From Ceratothoa steindachneri (taxonomy: Eukaryota; Arthropoda; Malacostraca; Isopoda; Cymothoidae): a stretch of DNA of 64,000 nucleotides. The notes beneath the pieces were generated by a model. It had not been told where the DNA came from. It did no database searches and saw only the letters and a list, made by a program, of their open reading frames with translations. The position numbers and the translations under genes were made by a program. This document shows positions 1 through 11,190 of this stretch, piece by piece (the first letter of the stretch is position 1; every line of letters begins with the position of its first letter). The stretch covers positions 76,098,920-76,162,919 of the forward strand of contig OZ018323.1 of NCBI GenBank assembly GCA_963969495.1, in the 5' to 3' direction.

Positions 1-289
1 ATTCTTTTTTAGGTTACAGTATTTACTAGGGAGGTTACCTCCGTGACTGAGCATTACGGTTCGACTGATAGGTGTAGCTTGTAGCCATGACAGGCAGTCC
101 ATCTAAGAGAAGGAAATACTCTGATTTCGAACCCTGGAGAAGGAGAAATGGGCCTCCCCCGACTCCAACTATGGAGGCTTATGAAAACGCACCATAGTTC
201 GTCCAACGCCGCATCGGTGAAGGCTTTAAGAAGAAGAGAAGAAGAATCATTTGATAAAAGGACCAAATCTAGCTTGAAATCAAAAATCT
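1..289. other. No recognisable gene
   Basis: I see no recognisable domain or structure. An open frame on the minus strand (54-266, 70 codons) encodes a peptide I do not recognise and is probably chance. Confidence 0.4.
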
Positions 290-454
290 ATTTTAATGGT
301 ACATTTGATTATTTTATTTAAATCTTACCTTATTTTTTGTGCAAATGCGAAGAAGTCTAAAAAATCGAAGTACTAATTTTACCAGACTTCTGTTTATGTG
401 GACACAAAAATGAGGTTAGATTTAAGCAAAACGTATCAAATGTACCATTAAAAT
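290..454. mobile_element. Foldback MITE, 165 bp, near-complete hairpin
   Basis: The ends are 20-bp inverted repeats: 290-309 (starts attttaatggtacattt) is the reverse complement of 435-454. The pairing continues inward with few mismatches (about 318-342 against 401-424, and 351-358 against 384-391), leaving a loop of about 25 nt. The whole unit can fold as one hairpin, as expected of a foldback-type non-autonomous DNA element. No coding capacity; the superfamily cannot be assigned from the termini. Confidence 0.75.
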
Positions 455-1244
455 GTATTTATTACTTTTACCTAGCTATCCTATCGTTAGAGGTATTAAT
501 GTATCTGCCGAAAGGACAGTACAGGCAAAACAAATTCTTTTTCGATACTCACTCAATAACCCAAAGTGCCCGAACACCTGTAACTGTCCTACCTCTATTA
601 TACCTATCTAGATTTTCCAAATTTGTTTTCATCTATCTCGACAATAATCCCATTTTCACCAATCTTGGGTTGGTTTCTAAGCGATATTTCTCAAACTTCT
701 GAACACAGCGACTTCCAGTCGAATCATTGCCTATGAAATGATATCTAATCGCCTTTGGCACCAAAACAAAATAATTACGTTTTTCCTATGCATACAACCC
801 ACCTATTTACGAATGCAGACATACTCGTAGTGTGACTTGATTTTCGATCATTTTGTTTTTGTTGATGACAGCAGTTCTTGCTTATTTTTAAATTCTTCCA
901 TTTTTTTCTTCAATTTTCAAATTACCAGTTTGTGAACCAAAGGAGGGCCTTCGTCCTCCTACCCTTTTTTCTAGGGGCTATCTATCCTCTATGGTCCCCG
1001 ATTTTTTCAATCAACTCATAGTATGCCTAACTCAAAAATAAAAATATTAGCGAAACCGAATGAACGTAGGGTGTATTCGCATGCCATGAAAATTTATTAA
1101 AATATTAAATTCTAATTAGGACATAAATCTCTATTTACACAATACATCAGGTTTAACGAAAGCACAAAATGTCATTCGGATAAGTATGCTTGCTATTGTT
1201 GTTCCACGTTGTGACCTGTATCGAATAATGACTATAGGGAATTC
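455..1244. other. Unassigned A+T-rich sequence
   Basis: No coding similarity or repeat family is seen. There is a short hairpin at about 940-960 (aggagg...cctcct). It lies between the foldback element and the 3' end of a LINE. Confidence 0.4.
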
Positions 1245-4200
1245 AAACATAACATAACATAATTTCACGGATGACAAAAGTCACAAGGGCCTATCAAAGG
1301 TCATCCGCATCTGTCAAAACCCACTCATAAAATGCATCCATAGGATTGTGGAAGAGCAGGAATCTACAATATATAATTTAAACTATCCACTGCAATGCAT
1401 CAAAAACAAAAAGTATCACCATCAAGACTCGTCAAAATCCAAATCACCCATTATATACAATAATAAAAAATTGCAGCCACAGGAATGAGTCCAGAATACC
1501 CCAGCCCCCCTCTAATCTGCGTTTGAAAATATTCAAGTTTGGACTCTCTACTGTATCAAGTGGCAAACTATCCAGTAATCTACCACTCTATTGGTGAAAA
1601 AATATTTCCTAACATCCAACCTGCACCTCTTTTTTTTAAATTTTTAAGTGGTGACCCCTAGTCCTATTACGACCTTCTAACTCAAATATCTTGCTAAAAT
1701 CCAACTTATCCATCCGATTTGAAAAGCTTAATCATATCTCCCTTCACACACCTTCTTTCAAATGAGAACATATTTAGTATTCTCAGTCTATCTTCATATT
1801 CAAGGTGCTTCAGGTACGGTATTATTTTTGTTGCCCTCCTTTGTACTGACTTCAGTAGGTTGATATCATGTTTAAAATGTGATGACCATGCTTGTATACA
1901 GTACTCTAAATGTGGCCTGACATACGAGTTGTAGAGTTTAAAGATAACTTCCTTACTCTTGTAGCTAGCATTCCTCTTAATGTATCCTAGCACCCTATTT
2001 GATCGACCTTTTGCCTCAATACACTGCTTCGAAAACTTGAGTGACCTATCTACTACTACTACGCCTAAGTTCTTCTCATCCTCAACTGAATTCATCCAAT
2101 GCCCATCCATTTCCTAACTAAATTCCCTATTATCCCTTCCCATGTTAAGAACTTCGCATTTTTTAAAGTTAAAAGTCACCTGCCACTTATGAGCCCAAGC
2201 TAATAACTTATTTAAGTCCCTCTGCACTTTAAAGCTACCCTCAACCTCTTTGACTACAGCTGCCAATTTAGTGTCATCAGCAAAAATTAACACTTTTCTA
2301 TTTACAGCCTCCCCAAGATAATTTGTATACACTATGAATAATAAAGGGCCTAGAACGGATCCCTGGAGTACGCCACTGATAACGTCCCTCCATTGTGACC
2401 TCACCCCATTTAGCACAACTCTATGTTTTCTGTCTTTCAGCTATTCAGTTATCCAATTCAAAACATTACCACATATCCCATGCATTTTTAATTTGTGAAC
2501 TCGTCTCCTATGTGCAACCTTATCAAAAGCTTTGCTAAAATCTAAGTAAATTACATCAACATTCTTTCCCGTATCTAATTGTTCAGTAACATAATCCATA
2601 AAATCCAGTAAATTTGTTAAACACGATCTACCTCGTCTAAACCTATGCTGAACATCATTTATTAACCTACCACACTCTATATGGTCAGAAATTCCCTACT
2701 TAACTATTTTTTCAAGAATTTTACAAGCTATAGAAGTTAAGCTTACCGGCCTAAAGTTATTTGGGTCCTCTTTACTGCCTTTTTTTAAAAAATTGGCACT
2801 ACATTCTCTAATTTCCAATCATCAGTTATTTCTCCAAACTTTAGTGATTTACTATATATCTTCTCACGAGCTACTGCAATACTATCTACACTTTCTTTGA
2901 GCAACCTAGAATGAATGTTGTCTGGGCCAGATACCTTACTAGTATTTAATTCCAATATAAACCCTTTAATTACTTCCCTGTTTACATTAACGTTATTCAA
3001 AACAACTTTCCTTGACCTAGAATTATCATCAATTAATCTCTATTGATTCTCTCGTGTAAATACTGAAGAAAAATTATCATTAAGAACCTTTACTATTTCC
3101 TCGTCAAAACACAGCCTAAACTAATATCTACAGGTCATCCTCCTCCTCTTTCTCCATGTCCGTCTGGCCCATCTTCTCCTCCAGGAGGTCCATGTTCCTT
3201 TTGAAGAACACAAACTCCTCAAAGTTGACCTCATCCAGGGAGGACTTCTTGGCCCTGATGACGTCCCCGGCTGTGCTGTATAGCCTTTCCACAGCTGCAT
3301 AGCTGGAGATGGGGGATATTGTACTTAATGAATAAGTCCACCTACACCTCCCTGTGCTGGTAGGGGAAGAGGGACTTGGCCAGCTCGCCTTTAGAGGGCA
3401 CCCAATCCTCCATGGACTTCTTCAGGACCTCCCTCACATCTTGTTGCTGGTTGGCCGGGCCTCTAGCAAACAACTTGTTGAAGAGGCGGGCATCCAAGTC
3501 CCGGGGTTCCTGCATTTCTGGCTGACCAAGCTGACGCTGCTGCTGCTCCTTCTCCCTGGGCTTGATGACGGCCCTTAGCTCCCTGGTGATCGTGTCCCTG
3601 ATCTCTTCCACCTTGTCAGGGGCAATGCTCTCCAGAGCCTTGGGGGTGAGGTTGGGGTAGACGGCTGTGGCCATAAGGAGGTCGTCATCCTCAAAGAGGG
3701 GGCCAAACCTCTTTTCATAGCCCCTGAGGCGGGCCTGCACCAGGGGCCTGGCATACACCAGGTCGCCATTCTGGCTCTGATCCACCAGGCTGGCCTTCAT
3801 CAATTCAGTGACAAACTTTTTTTGGTACGTTTAGGTAATTTCATGTAACGTCAGTCTCATATAATGTGAAGAATTTAATTTATCGTAAAAGGAAAGTTAA
3901 AAATCAGATAAAAATAAAGTTTGCTGTTATTAACTAAAATTTGACATTTTTAGCCAAATCCGGCTTTAACACTACTGGCTTAAAACAGCCTCGGCAATTT
4001 CTTTTAAAAAAAAAGTCGTCTTTGTTCCTGTTCAAAGTCGCGGCAAAATTCGCGGAAAATTGGCGGTGCGACTTTGCCTAGTCCGACTTTTTCAAAACGT
4101 TTGCAACTTTCGACTTTGCGACTTCGAGAAATTCATAGTGCGGCAAAGTCGCAAAGTCGCAACTCGTTGCCACAACACCCAGTTCTGCTATCCACAGTGA

Positions 4201-4341
4201 CTCAACTTCTCCTTGCTGCATGGAATTATTTAGATTTGAAGAAATGCTATTTCTGATATAAATTATCAACCTATATAATAACCCTGAAGTTCAAATTCAC
4301 TTACATTGTCATTAAATTTATTTTCATTAACCCACGATCTC
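1245..4341 (-). mobile_element. CR1-like non-LTR retrotransposon (family A, copy 1), 5'-truncated, split by hAT
   Basis: Read on the minus strand this is a decayed CR1/Jockey-group LINE. An endonuclease segment (about 4341-4189: ..NLNNSMQQGEVESLWI) is separated by a hAT fragment from reverse transcriptase. RT blocks in order: SGPDNIHSRLLKES (2785-3000), the GVLQGSVLGPLLF and FADDTKL catalytic box (2114-2416), and the thumb region LEYCIQAWS..RRATKIIPYLK (1706-2110). The 3' UTR ends with GGATGACCTTTGATAGGCCC and an (ATGTT)n-like tail at 1245-1300. The same tail recurs at 54838-54961, and the coding part recurs at 25880-32400. Several stops and frameshifts make it a dead copy. About 560 bp between endonuclease and RT appear deleted compared with the second copy. 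Confidence 0.85.
3130..4187 (-). mobile_element. hAT transposon fragment nested in the CR1-like copy
   Basis: A minus-strand open frame at 3342-3803 (153 codons) matches the C-terminal half of ZBED-type hAT transposases (RGYEKRFGPLFEDDDLLMAT). After one frameshift the hAT dimerisation domain follows (SSYAAVERLYSTAGDVIRAK, then NFEEFVFFKRNMDLL), ending at a natural stop at 3130-3132. The 5' side (about 3810-4187) is non-coding, with repeated GCGACTTTGC motifs and a plausible terminus CAGAACTGGGTG at 4187. The BED finger and N-terminal half are missing. It lies exactly where the LINE endonuclease frame breaks (after ..EVESLWI). The 3' TIR is not seen: host-like sequence resumes right after the stop codon, with short microhomology. 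It is an internally deleted, one-ended remnant. Confidence 0.75.
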
Positions 4342-5350
4342 CTGCTGAATTTGAAGAAGAGATGAGAAAATATGAAAGTCCCTATGTAAAAGAGTCTTAA
4401 TGGTAGAAATTTGATATTGGAATCACAGAAACTATAAATGTTATTCCCTTAACATGTAGAAGTTGGTTTTCTTTAAAATAGTGGGACTATTTTCATTTTC
4501 TTTGAGATTAAGGGGTTACTATTTAGGTTTCTTCTTACAATTCTATGCGAAATATTTGCGTGTAGAGAATTAATAAAATTAAGAAATTGTTGAGCTCGAA
4601 TAGGTTTATCAAAAACAAAGATGCAGTCATCAACAAACCGACAGTAAATAAATGTCTTACAGTAGTAGGAACATTGATAAAAATTTTATCTTCCAAATAA
4701 TTAATAAAAATATCGACCGAAGTTGGACCGATAGGTGACCCCATAGTTATATTGATCTATCAAAGGTGCACTATGGCTCATTAAACATAAGTTCTAAAAG
4801 TTGTTTAAAAAAAATTAGAAAAACCATGAAATATATGTCGATTAGAGAATTATAATTCAACTATTATTTCAATGGTTTGGTTTACGCCGATATAGTGATT
4901 TTACATCATAGCTTACGAAAAAAATTGTTTCTGGGTCAATGTTTGGTTGGTGTTACCTTTTCGAAATCCTTAATAGTTTCTTATAGCAAATGTATTAATT
5001 TTAATGAAGGACATCAGTTTAACAAATAAAAAACCCAGCTAATTTACATGTATTTCTGCGAAGGATAGGAAGCTATGGTCGGGGGAAAAGAATATGTGCC
5101 TTATGCTTCCGTGGCAAACAGTTCATTTTCGCTAAACCTGTGAAAGTAGCACAAACTGCTTTATAGTTGTTCTGATCTAAAATTTCCCCGGATTTTAATT
5201 TCACCAGAAATCTATTTGCCTTATCCTCGGCTTAATTGGATACCAGCTTAAATTTAGTACGGTCCTTCAAGATGTTTTTGGTATTATTAATATATTAATC
5301 GAGGTGTAACAACACACCACTACGTGCCCTTTGTCTGGTTCCGTGATAAT
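4342..5350 (-). mobile_element. Penelope-like element remnant, RT portion
   Basis: On the minus strand the PLE order is preserved across frameshifts: KPDKG (about 5340), ILKDRTKFKLV and LKSGEILDQNNYKAVC (about 5290-5150), a KHKAH block (about 5110), MGSPIGPTSVDIFINYLEDK (about 4744-4680), the catalytic RFVDDCIFVF (about 4650), and ISTIKTLLHR (about 4390). PLE reverse transcriptases are telomerase-related and use RT plus a GIY-YIG endonuclease to target-prime. The GIY-YIG part is absent here, because the LINE copy abuts it at 4341/4342. Clearly inactive. Confidence 0.8.
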
Positions 5351-5903
5351 CACATTTGAGAGACGTGCGAGTTTCTTTAAATTATCTCGGACATAAATCC
5401 ACAGCCCGCAGAAGCCACCAGAGCCTCTCTAGGTTGGTGATAGCAAAATTTAAGATTGAACTGTATTGGAATATACCCCATTGCGGGGTAGTAGTGGTCC
5501 GCCAACCTGCCTTTATCTAGGAGGATCCCGACCGGAGAATGAAATAGATATAAAGATCAGTATGACAATCGCTGGTGAGTCCCAGAGCACCAGGGACCGG
5601 TCCTCTTTGGAGAGAGATGTCGCGAAGTATTGTGTTTTGACACCAAATGGCGTTCATGTAGAACCTTCGTCGCCCCGGGGCAGAGGGTCCTGTTCCCCGC
5701 CATAGGTATGTGGATATAGATACCCATCCGCAAGATTCTTTGGAACAGTGAGTGTGTTTGCATGTGTGTTAGGCTGCAAAGACGGGAGAGGAAAGAAAGC
5801 AGTGTGGTAATTGGCTATGTGTGTGATGAGACCACTGTGGGGTGACTCAGCGATATACATACACTCATGCGCATATATATTAATACATGGATATCAATAT
5901 TAT
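5351..5903. other. Unassigned spacer
   Basis: The sequence includes a G+C-richer stretch (5466-5705) with a 79-codon frame that I do not recognise, and a TG-rich patch. Nothing supports a gene call. Confidence 0.35.
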
Positions 5904-6203
5904 ACAACTGCAAAGGACCAAGTCACAAATAATACAACTGCACAGGACCAAGTCACAAATAATACAACCTCAAAGGACCAAGTCACAAATAAGACAACTG
6001 CACGGGACCAAGTCACAAATAATACAACCTCAAAGGACCAAGTCACAGATAATACAACTTCAAAGGACAAAGTCACAAATACTACAATTGCAAAGGACCA
6101 AGTCACAAATAATATGACCTCAAAAGGCCAAGTCACAAATAATATAACCTCAAAGGACCAAGTCACAAATAATACAACTGGAAAGGACCAAGTCGCAAAT
6201 AAA
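5904..6203. repeat. 30-bp minisatellite, 10 copies, no indels
   Basis: The unit is built on acaactgcaaaggaccaagt plus cacaaataat. Copies begin at 5904, 5934, 5964, 5994, 6024, 6054, 6084, 6114, 6144 and 6174. They differ only by substitutions. Because the unit is 10 codons long and stop-free in several frames, it opens long frames on both strands; the plus frame at 5811-6209 reads a 10-residue TTxKDQVTNN repeat. The flanks show no start context, splice sites or homology that would prove translation. Confidence 0.9.
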
Positions 6204-6447
6204 ATATAGAAAATTAAATAGGTAGCGACAAAATGACGGTCTCTTGACTGTACCATATTGTAATGTTTGTCAAATATTTATCTAACTATTTATTTAGCGT
6301 TGCCATGGAGATACTCTCAATTACTTCTTGTAGTAATTGGTTCCGAAATTCATTACCCTAGAGGTAAACAAGGTCAACAGACCAAAGTCGCGTACTCTCA
6401 ATTATTTCAATAATTTTGAAGAAAAAAACTAATTAGCAAACGTATTA
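6204..6447. other. Unassigned spacer
   Basis: A+T-rich sequence between the minisatellite and the 3' end of a LINE. Nothing recognised; it may include that LINE's 3' UTR. Confidence 0.3.
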
Positions 6448-7735
6448 TCAATTAACAAACAAATCTCCCGACCTTACGACCTTCAAAACTTTCAAAAACT
6501 CATTGAAAAGTAAAATGGTTACCATCCGAACGACATAGTGACTAATAGAGTCGCGCGCAAGACTAAAAAAGGTTTTGCGGACATCCAACCGACAATGCTT
6601 CTCAACTAATCTCTTGCCGTGACCCCTAAATCTGCTGAGGTCTAATATCAAAGACTTTAGTTGCATTTGAGTCTCTGTGTTCATTTTGCTCAATCACATT
6701 TTCAAAAACTCGTTATGTCGCCTCTCAAAGAGATTCCTTTAATTGAAAACAGGACCCATTTAATCGATCAAAATAGTCCAGCCACTTACTACTTGTTACC
6801 CTGGGTTGAATCTTTTCCAACCTTTCTGCCTCTTGCACAAGGTAAGGAAACCACACCTGAACACAATACTCAAGATGAGGACGTACCAAGGAGTTGTATA
6901 ACTTTATTATCACTTCCTTACTTTCATATTAGACCTTCCTCCTGATAGCATTCGATTAGCTCTATTCCTTACATTTAAACATTGCCTAGATGGTTTCAGA
7001 GTGTGATCGATTATTACACCAAAATCCTTTTCTTCATTCACTACACTTACCCAGTTCCCATCTATTTCATAATTGAAGTTTCTATTTTATTAAGCACTGT
7101 GAAAATCCTTAGACTTTTCTAGATTAAATTCTAGCTTCCATCTATCACAGACAACCACTGAGATGAGAGACTCTAGCCCTCTTCGTATTATATCCACACT
7201 TGACATATTTTAGAACAACAAGGGACCCAAAAATGATCTCTGTGACACTCTACCGTTCAGTGTCTCCCTGCTGGTTTCTGATCTCCAAGTCATTCACATA
7301 TATTAAGAACCATAAGGGACCCAGCCTTGATTTATGTAGCACTCTACTGTTCAGTGGTTCCCAGCCGGTCTCTGATCTCCAAGGCATTCACATATATTAA
7401 GAACAACAAGGGTATGTGGCACTAAACTGTTCATTGGCTCCCTGCTGGTCTCTGATCTCCAAGTCATTCACATATATTAAGAACAACAATGGACCCAGCA
7501 ATGATCTCTGTGGCACTCTACTGATCAGTGGCCCCCAGCTGGTCTCTGATCTCCAAGTCATTCACATATATTAAGAACAACAAGGGACCCAGCAATGGTC
7601 TCTGTGGCACTCTACTGTTCAGTGGCTCCCAGCTGGTCTTTGATCTCCAAGTCATTCACATATATTAAGAGCAACATGGGACCCAGCAATGATTTATGTG
7701 GCACTCTACTGTTCAGTGGCTCCCAGCTGGTCTCT
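6448..7735 (-). mobile_element. CR1-like LINE remnant (family B), RT with internal deletion and expansion
   Basis: On the minus strand, C-terminal RT/thumb pieces read KLYNSLVRPHLEYCVQVWFP (6725-6913), FRGHGKRLVEKHCRLDVRK (6448-6693) and, upstream at about 7000-7190, DRWKLEFNLEKSKDF..NYEIDGNW (with frame breaks). Further upstream the palm motif VPQRPLLGPLLFLIYVNDL is present in several tandem copies, and the FADD box that should follow it is missing. The motifs differ enough from the 1.2-4.3 kb copy to be another family. Inactive. Confidence 0.8.
7195..7735 (-). repeat. Tandem array of a LINE reverse-transcriptase motif (about 94-bp unit)
   Basis: The phrase atctccaagtcattcacata recurs at 7281, 7375, 7455, 7549 and 7643, giving spacings of 94, 80, 94 and 94 bp, with a partial unit before and after, so about six units. 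Each unit read on the minus strand encodes the RT segment around SRVPQRPLLGPLLFLIYVND. The array therefore arose by tandem duplication inside a LINE copy. One unit lacks 14 bp. Confidence 0.9.
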
Positions 7736-8077
7736 ACAACATTTAGTTGTACTTATTGCAAGAGCATGACCTAAATAACGCATAGATTATTGGCCTTACA
7801 ATATAAATTGAAGAATTCAAGGGATACTGAAAGATAGACTAGAATATGGAAATATTTGTAATTATAATTATTACTAAAGGAATGCTAATCACACGAAGGA
7901 ATAATTGAGATTTGAAAGGATATATACAGTATGGTAAAATTAGGAAGAGTAACAATAAGAAAAAATATACAAATTAACTTGAAATGAGGGGAATATAAAT
8001 TCCGTTGAATAAATAAATTAACTACAGATGGCAAAATGAGTTAATAATAGACAATTAATAATTATATTTCGAGAATA
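7736..8077. other. Unassigned A-rich spacer
   Basis: Purine- and A-rich sequence that is the left flank of the mariner element. No gene or repeat recognised. Confidence 0.35.
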
Positions 8078-8079
8078 TA

Positions 8080-9892
8080 CCGGGTGTCCCAGAAAAAAGT
8101 TAACGGTACTTTGAATTAGTATAACTCAAAAACTATTGGAGATGTTTGGGTCCTGTAAAAGGTGTTTCATTTAACAACTTTTATCTGTCGATTCTGGAAA
8201 TTTCATTAAATTCCCTTTTATGATATTGATACACTAATGGGTTTAGTGGAGTCTATCAAAAATATGTTTGCGCAAGGAAGTAAAATAATGAAAGGCAGCC
8301 TAGGAAGGCTAGGCCACCGTGCACTTTCAAGAGAAGCGTAGGGAGCCTAGGTAGCCTAGGTCACTGTGTTATACTTCAAGCAAAGCCTAGGTGATTTTAT
8401 AGTGTTTTTTTTCAGCCACGCTGTGGTATGGTCTCGTCATTATTGCTTATTAAGCAAATCAAAGCGTTTCTGCGTAAAAGTTTACTTCTATATAACCTTT
8501 TTAATCATGCAGTTAACAAAAGATCAACGCGTATTTGTAGTCACAAACTTTGTTAAGACTGGCAGTATTAAACAAGTACAAGATTAATTCGAACAACGTT
8601 TTCCAGATAGGCACCCACCAAGCAAGCCCACAATTTGAAAAAATGTTCGCAAATACCAACAAAAGGAACATTCTTAAATTTAAATAAAGGTCGTTCGGGT
8701 CGTATGGAAACCATAAGAACAACATAAAATTTTGAAAATTTTCAGATGACACTTCTTCACAATCCACATGTATCAATCAGAAAGAATGGGTTATAGTGTC
8801 AAAGTCATCATTTAACCGCATTATTAAACATTATTAAAATGGCATCCCTATAAGATGCATGCAAGACACCAGCTTCTTGAAACTGATTTTCCTCGTCGTA
8901 GACAATTTGTCGAATGGCTTTTCCATAAACATGTTCGTTTCTTGGAAAACATTGTGATTGGTGACGAGGCAGCCTTTTTCATGAATGGAAAGATAAATAG
9001 ACATAACATTCGGCAATATGCGCCGCTGAAACAGACCCCCCCCCCCCCCCGCCCAGCATTCAACTTTGACACACGTATTTGTCAGCAGAAAATGTCTCTG
9101 CGGATCGGAATATGCGGGAATGGCTATCTTGTCGTCCCATTGTTTTACAAGAATAACTTGAATGGTACTGCCTACCTGAGCACGATCAACGAAAGGATCT
9201 TCCCGAACTCCGCCAGATTTACGGCAATCAATTCAATAAACTTTGGTGGATTCAGGACGGTGCACCAGCTCATAGACAGCTTGATGTAAGAACAAAACTA
9301 AGAGAAACGTTTGACAACTGCATTATCACGCTAAATCAGGCAATTGAATGGCTCCCAAGATCTCCTGACTTAACACCGTGCTATTATTTCCTATGGGGAT
9401 ATCTAAAGAATAAAGTGTATTCTACTCCACCACAAAGCATCAACCAGTTAAGAGATAGTATCACACGTGAAGTCAATAGACTTACGGAAAATCACAAGTT
9501 AATCAAAAAAGCTGTTCAATCAATGCGAACAAGGGCGCAACTGTGCTTGGAAAGAAATGGAGGACATGTGGAAGGAAACGGTGTTTAGAAAATTAAAAAA
9601 TGAATTTGTATTACTGATGAAGAGGTGTTTTTGTTAAAAATGGATTTAAATATATTTGTTGATTTTAAACTTCGAAGTTTCATTATTTTACTTCCTTTCG
9701 CAAACATAATTATGATAGCCTCCATAAAATCCATTAGTATATCAATATCGTAAAAGTGAATTTAATGAAATTTACAGAATCGACAGATAAATAGTTGCTA
9801 AATTTGTTTTATTTTGCAGGACTCAAAAATCTCTAATAGGTTTTGAGTTATACTAATTCAAAGTACGGTTAACTTTTTTCTGGGACACCTTG
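8080..9892 (+). mobile_element. DD41D mariner-type transposon, copy 1
   Basis: TIRs of roughly 210 bp bound the element (left 8080 to about 8300, right about 9680-9892). Both open with ..GGTGTCCCAGAAAAAAGTTA, and TA dinucleotides at 8078-8079 and 9893-9894 are the target duplication. The transposase frame starts at 8507 (MQLTKDQRVFVVTNF) and is broken by several stops and shifts to about 9637. The DDE blocks GDEAAFFMNG (about 8960), WIQDGAPAH (about 9250) and SPDLTPC are visible. I count 41 residues between the second and third acidic positions, the spacing of the DD41D (rosa-like) mariner group. In this copy the third catalytic D is Y (PCYYFLWG). A poly-C slip at about 9037 is shared with the copy at 26 kb. 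Confidence 0.85.
8507..9637 (+). pseudogene. DD41D mariner transposase, broken
   Basis: The would-be transposase excises and inserts the element at TA sites. Visible parts are the N-terminal helix-turn-helix region (KTGSIKQVQD), a conserved linker with RHQLLETDFPRRRQFVEWLF (about 8858-8930), and the three DDE blocks. The longest intact segment is 8855-9289. There are multiple in-frame stops in the N-terminal half, a frameshift near 9230, and the third acidic residue is lost. The copy at 26539-27575 keeps that D but has its own lesions, so neither copy is autonomous. Confidence 0.8.
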
Positions 9893-10089
9893 TATAATAT
9901 ATGTGAAAGAAAGATTGTTGATAAAGAAATTGGCTAATTACTAATAAGGATAATAATAAAATGTTAAAGGAAAGCGATAATGGTTATTGAAGTGGATTTA
10001 ATTGAGGCGGAATTTAAAGTGGCACTTGGAAGAAATGAAATATTTTAGGGATGATTTTATTAAGAAACTAAAAATTATCATCATCATCA
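9893..10089. other. Unassigned A-rich spacer
   Basis: Right flank of the mariner element; ends in a short (ATC)n run at about 10077-10091. Nothing coding is seen. Confidence 0.3.
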
Positions 10090-10530
10090 TCAATGTTTGG
10101 CTGAGGATATCTTTTTGAAATTCATACGAGTTGCTTATAGTATATGTATCACATTTAATAGGGGACGAGGGTTTGAGAAATAAAAAAAAACAGCTAATTC
10201 ATATATATATTTCAGAAAGGGGGCGGTAAAGGAATATGGGCCTTATGCATCTCTGAGAAACAATACATTTTGGCTAGGCCTGTGCCTGTAGCACAAAGTT
10301 CTTTATAGGTGTTCTGATTCATAAAATTCCCCGGGATTTTAATTTTATTATAAATCATTTTACTTTATCCTCTCTTGTTAATATTACACCTTTTGCTTAA
10401 ACAGATACAAACTTAAATTTAGACTAGTCCTTCAAAATACCTTTAGTATTGTTAATGTATTCATCGCGGTTTAACAACGTCACACCGTTGCCTATGTCTG
10501 GTTTGGTGAAAATATGAATGACGCCACTTT
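10090..10530 (-). mobile_element. Penelope-like element remnant, N-terminal RT
   Basis: Homologous at DNA level to 4920-5350 and 11995-12238. On the minus strand it reads KPDIGNGVTLLNRDEYINNT then KGILKD, the conserved start of PLE reverse transcriptase, followed by a damaged LKSRGIL..NTYKELC..GLAKMYC..HKAHIPL block. The catalytic RT core and GIY-YIG domain are missing. A hammerhead-like motif lies about 660 bp upstream in element orientation, at 11191-11228, where a 5' PLE terminal repeat would be. Confidence 0.8.
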
Positions 10531-11190
10531 GAATGTTTTTATTGTCTGATCAAATTCCTGAGAAAGATTTTTTTTTTTTAATAGAGAAAAAACCGTCGTA
10601 TCTGAAGTTGGTAAACGCGTAACTTAAATTGAATTCATTGTGCAACTTATAATCTGAAAATTAGTAATAACTTCACTAGGTTTAAAAAATTGGGCCCCGC
10701 CCTTGTGGTTTTAGTAGCAGTATTTTGCAGTTTATGTAATTCCCTTCCAATAATCGAAATTAAAGACAAGTAGTCCAAAATATAAACCCTTTGACTTAAA
10801 ACTATTCAAGTCTAAATTAACAAACGTAGTATGAGTATCGCTAAGCTTCAATTTGTAATTTATCTCATTATTTAATAAATACACAACGGAAGATTTAAAA
10901 ATTGCACAAGTGTACAGTGACTCACGGTACAATTTAAAATACAGGAACCTGCGGAAAACCTGACTAATAGAGCGACATTATTCAAGGAAATTACAATCCA
11001 ACTTAGCTTTAATTAAAGAGTTTGCGTAAGCCTTTAAAGGTGGTGTGAAGAACTTTGAGCCCTCTCTTTAGGCATCTTGAGTAAATATATTATAGGAGGT
11101 TGCCGCTGAACAGCCTCGATTTAAGCTTCAATAAGAAACAAACCAAAAAACGAAGCGTGGACTGAAAGATCTCTTCCTTTGTTATTTATT
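10531..11190 (-). other. Probable 5' part of the PLE, unresolved
   Basis: The sequence lies between the PLE RT start and the hammerhead-like motif. It probably contains the element's poorly conserved N-terminal and leader region; a 66-codon minus frame (10732-10932) has no motif I can name. Confidence 0.35.

Noticed and set aside
3354..3578. Plus-strand leucine-rich frame
   Set aside because: Antisense to the hAT transposase C-terminus, which has clear family motifs on the minus strand.
5904..6203. Regular 30-bp repeats as a CRISPR array
   Set aside because: The repeats are directly adjacent with no unique spacers; it is a minisatellite in a eukaryotic genome.
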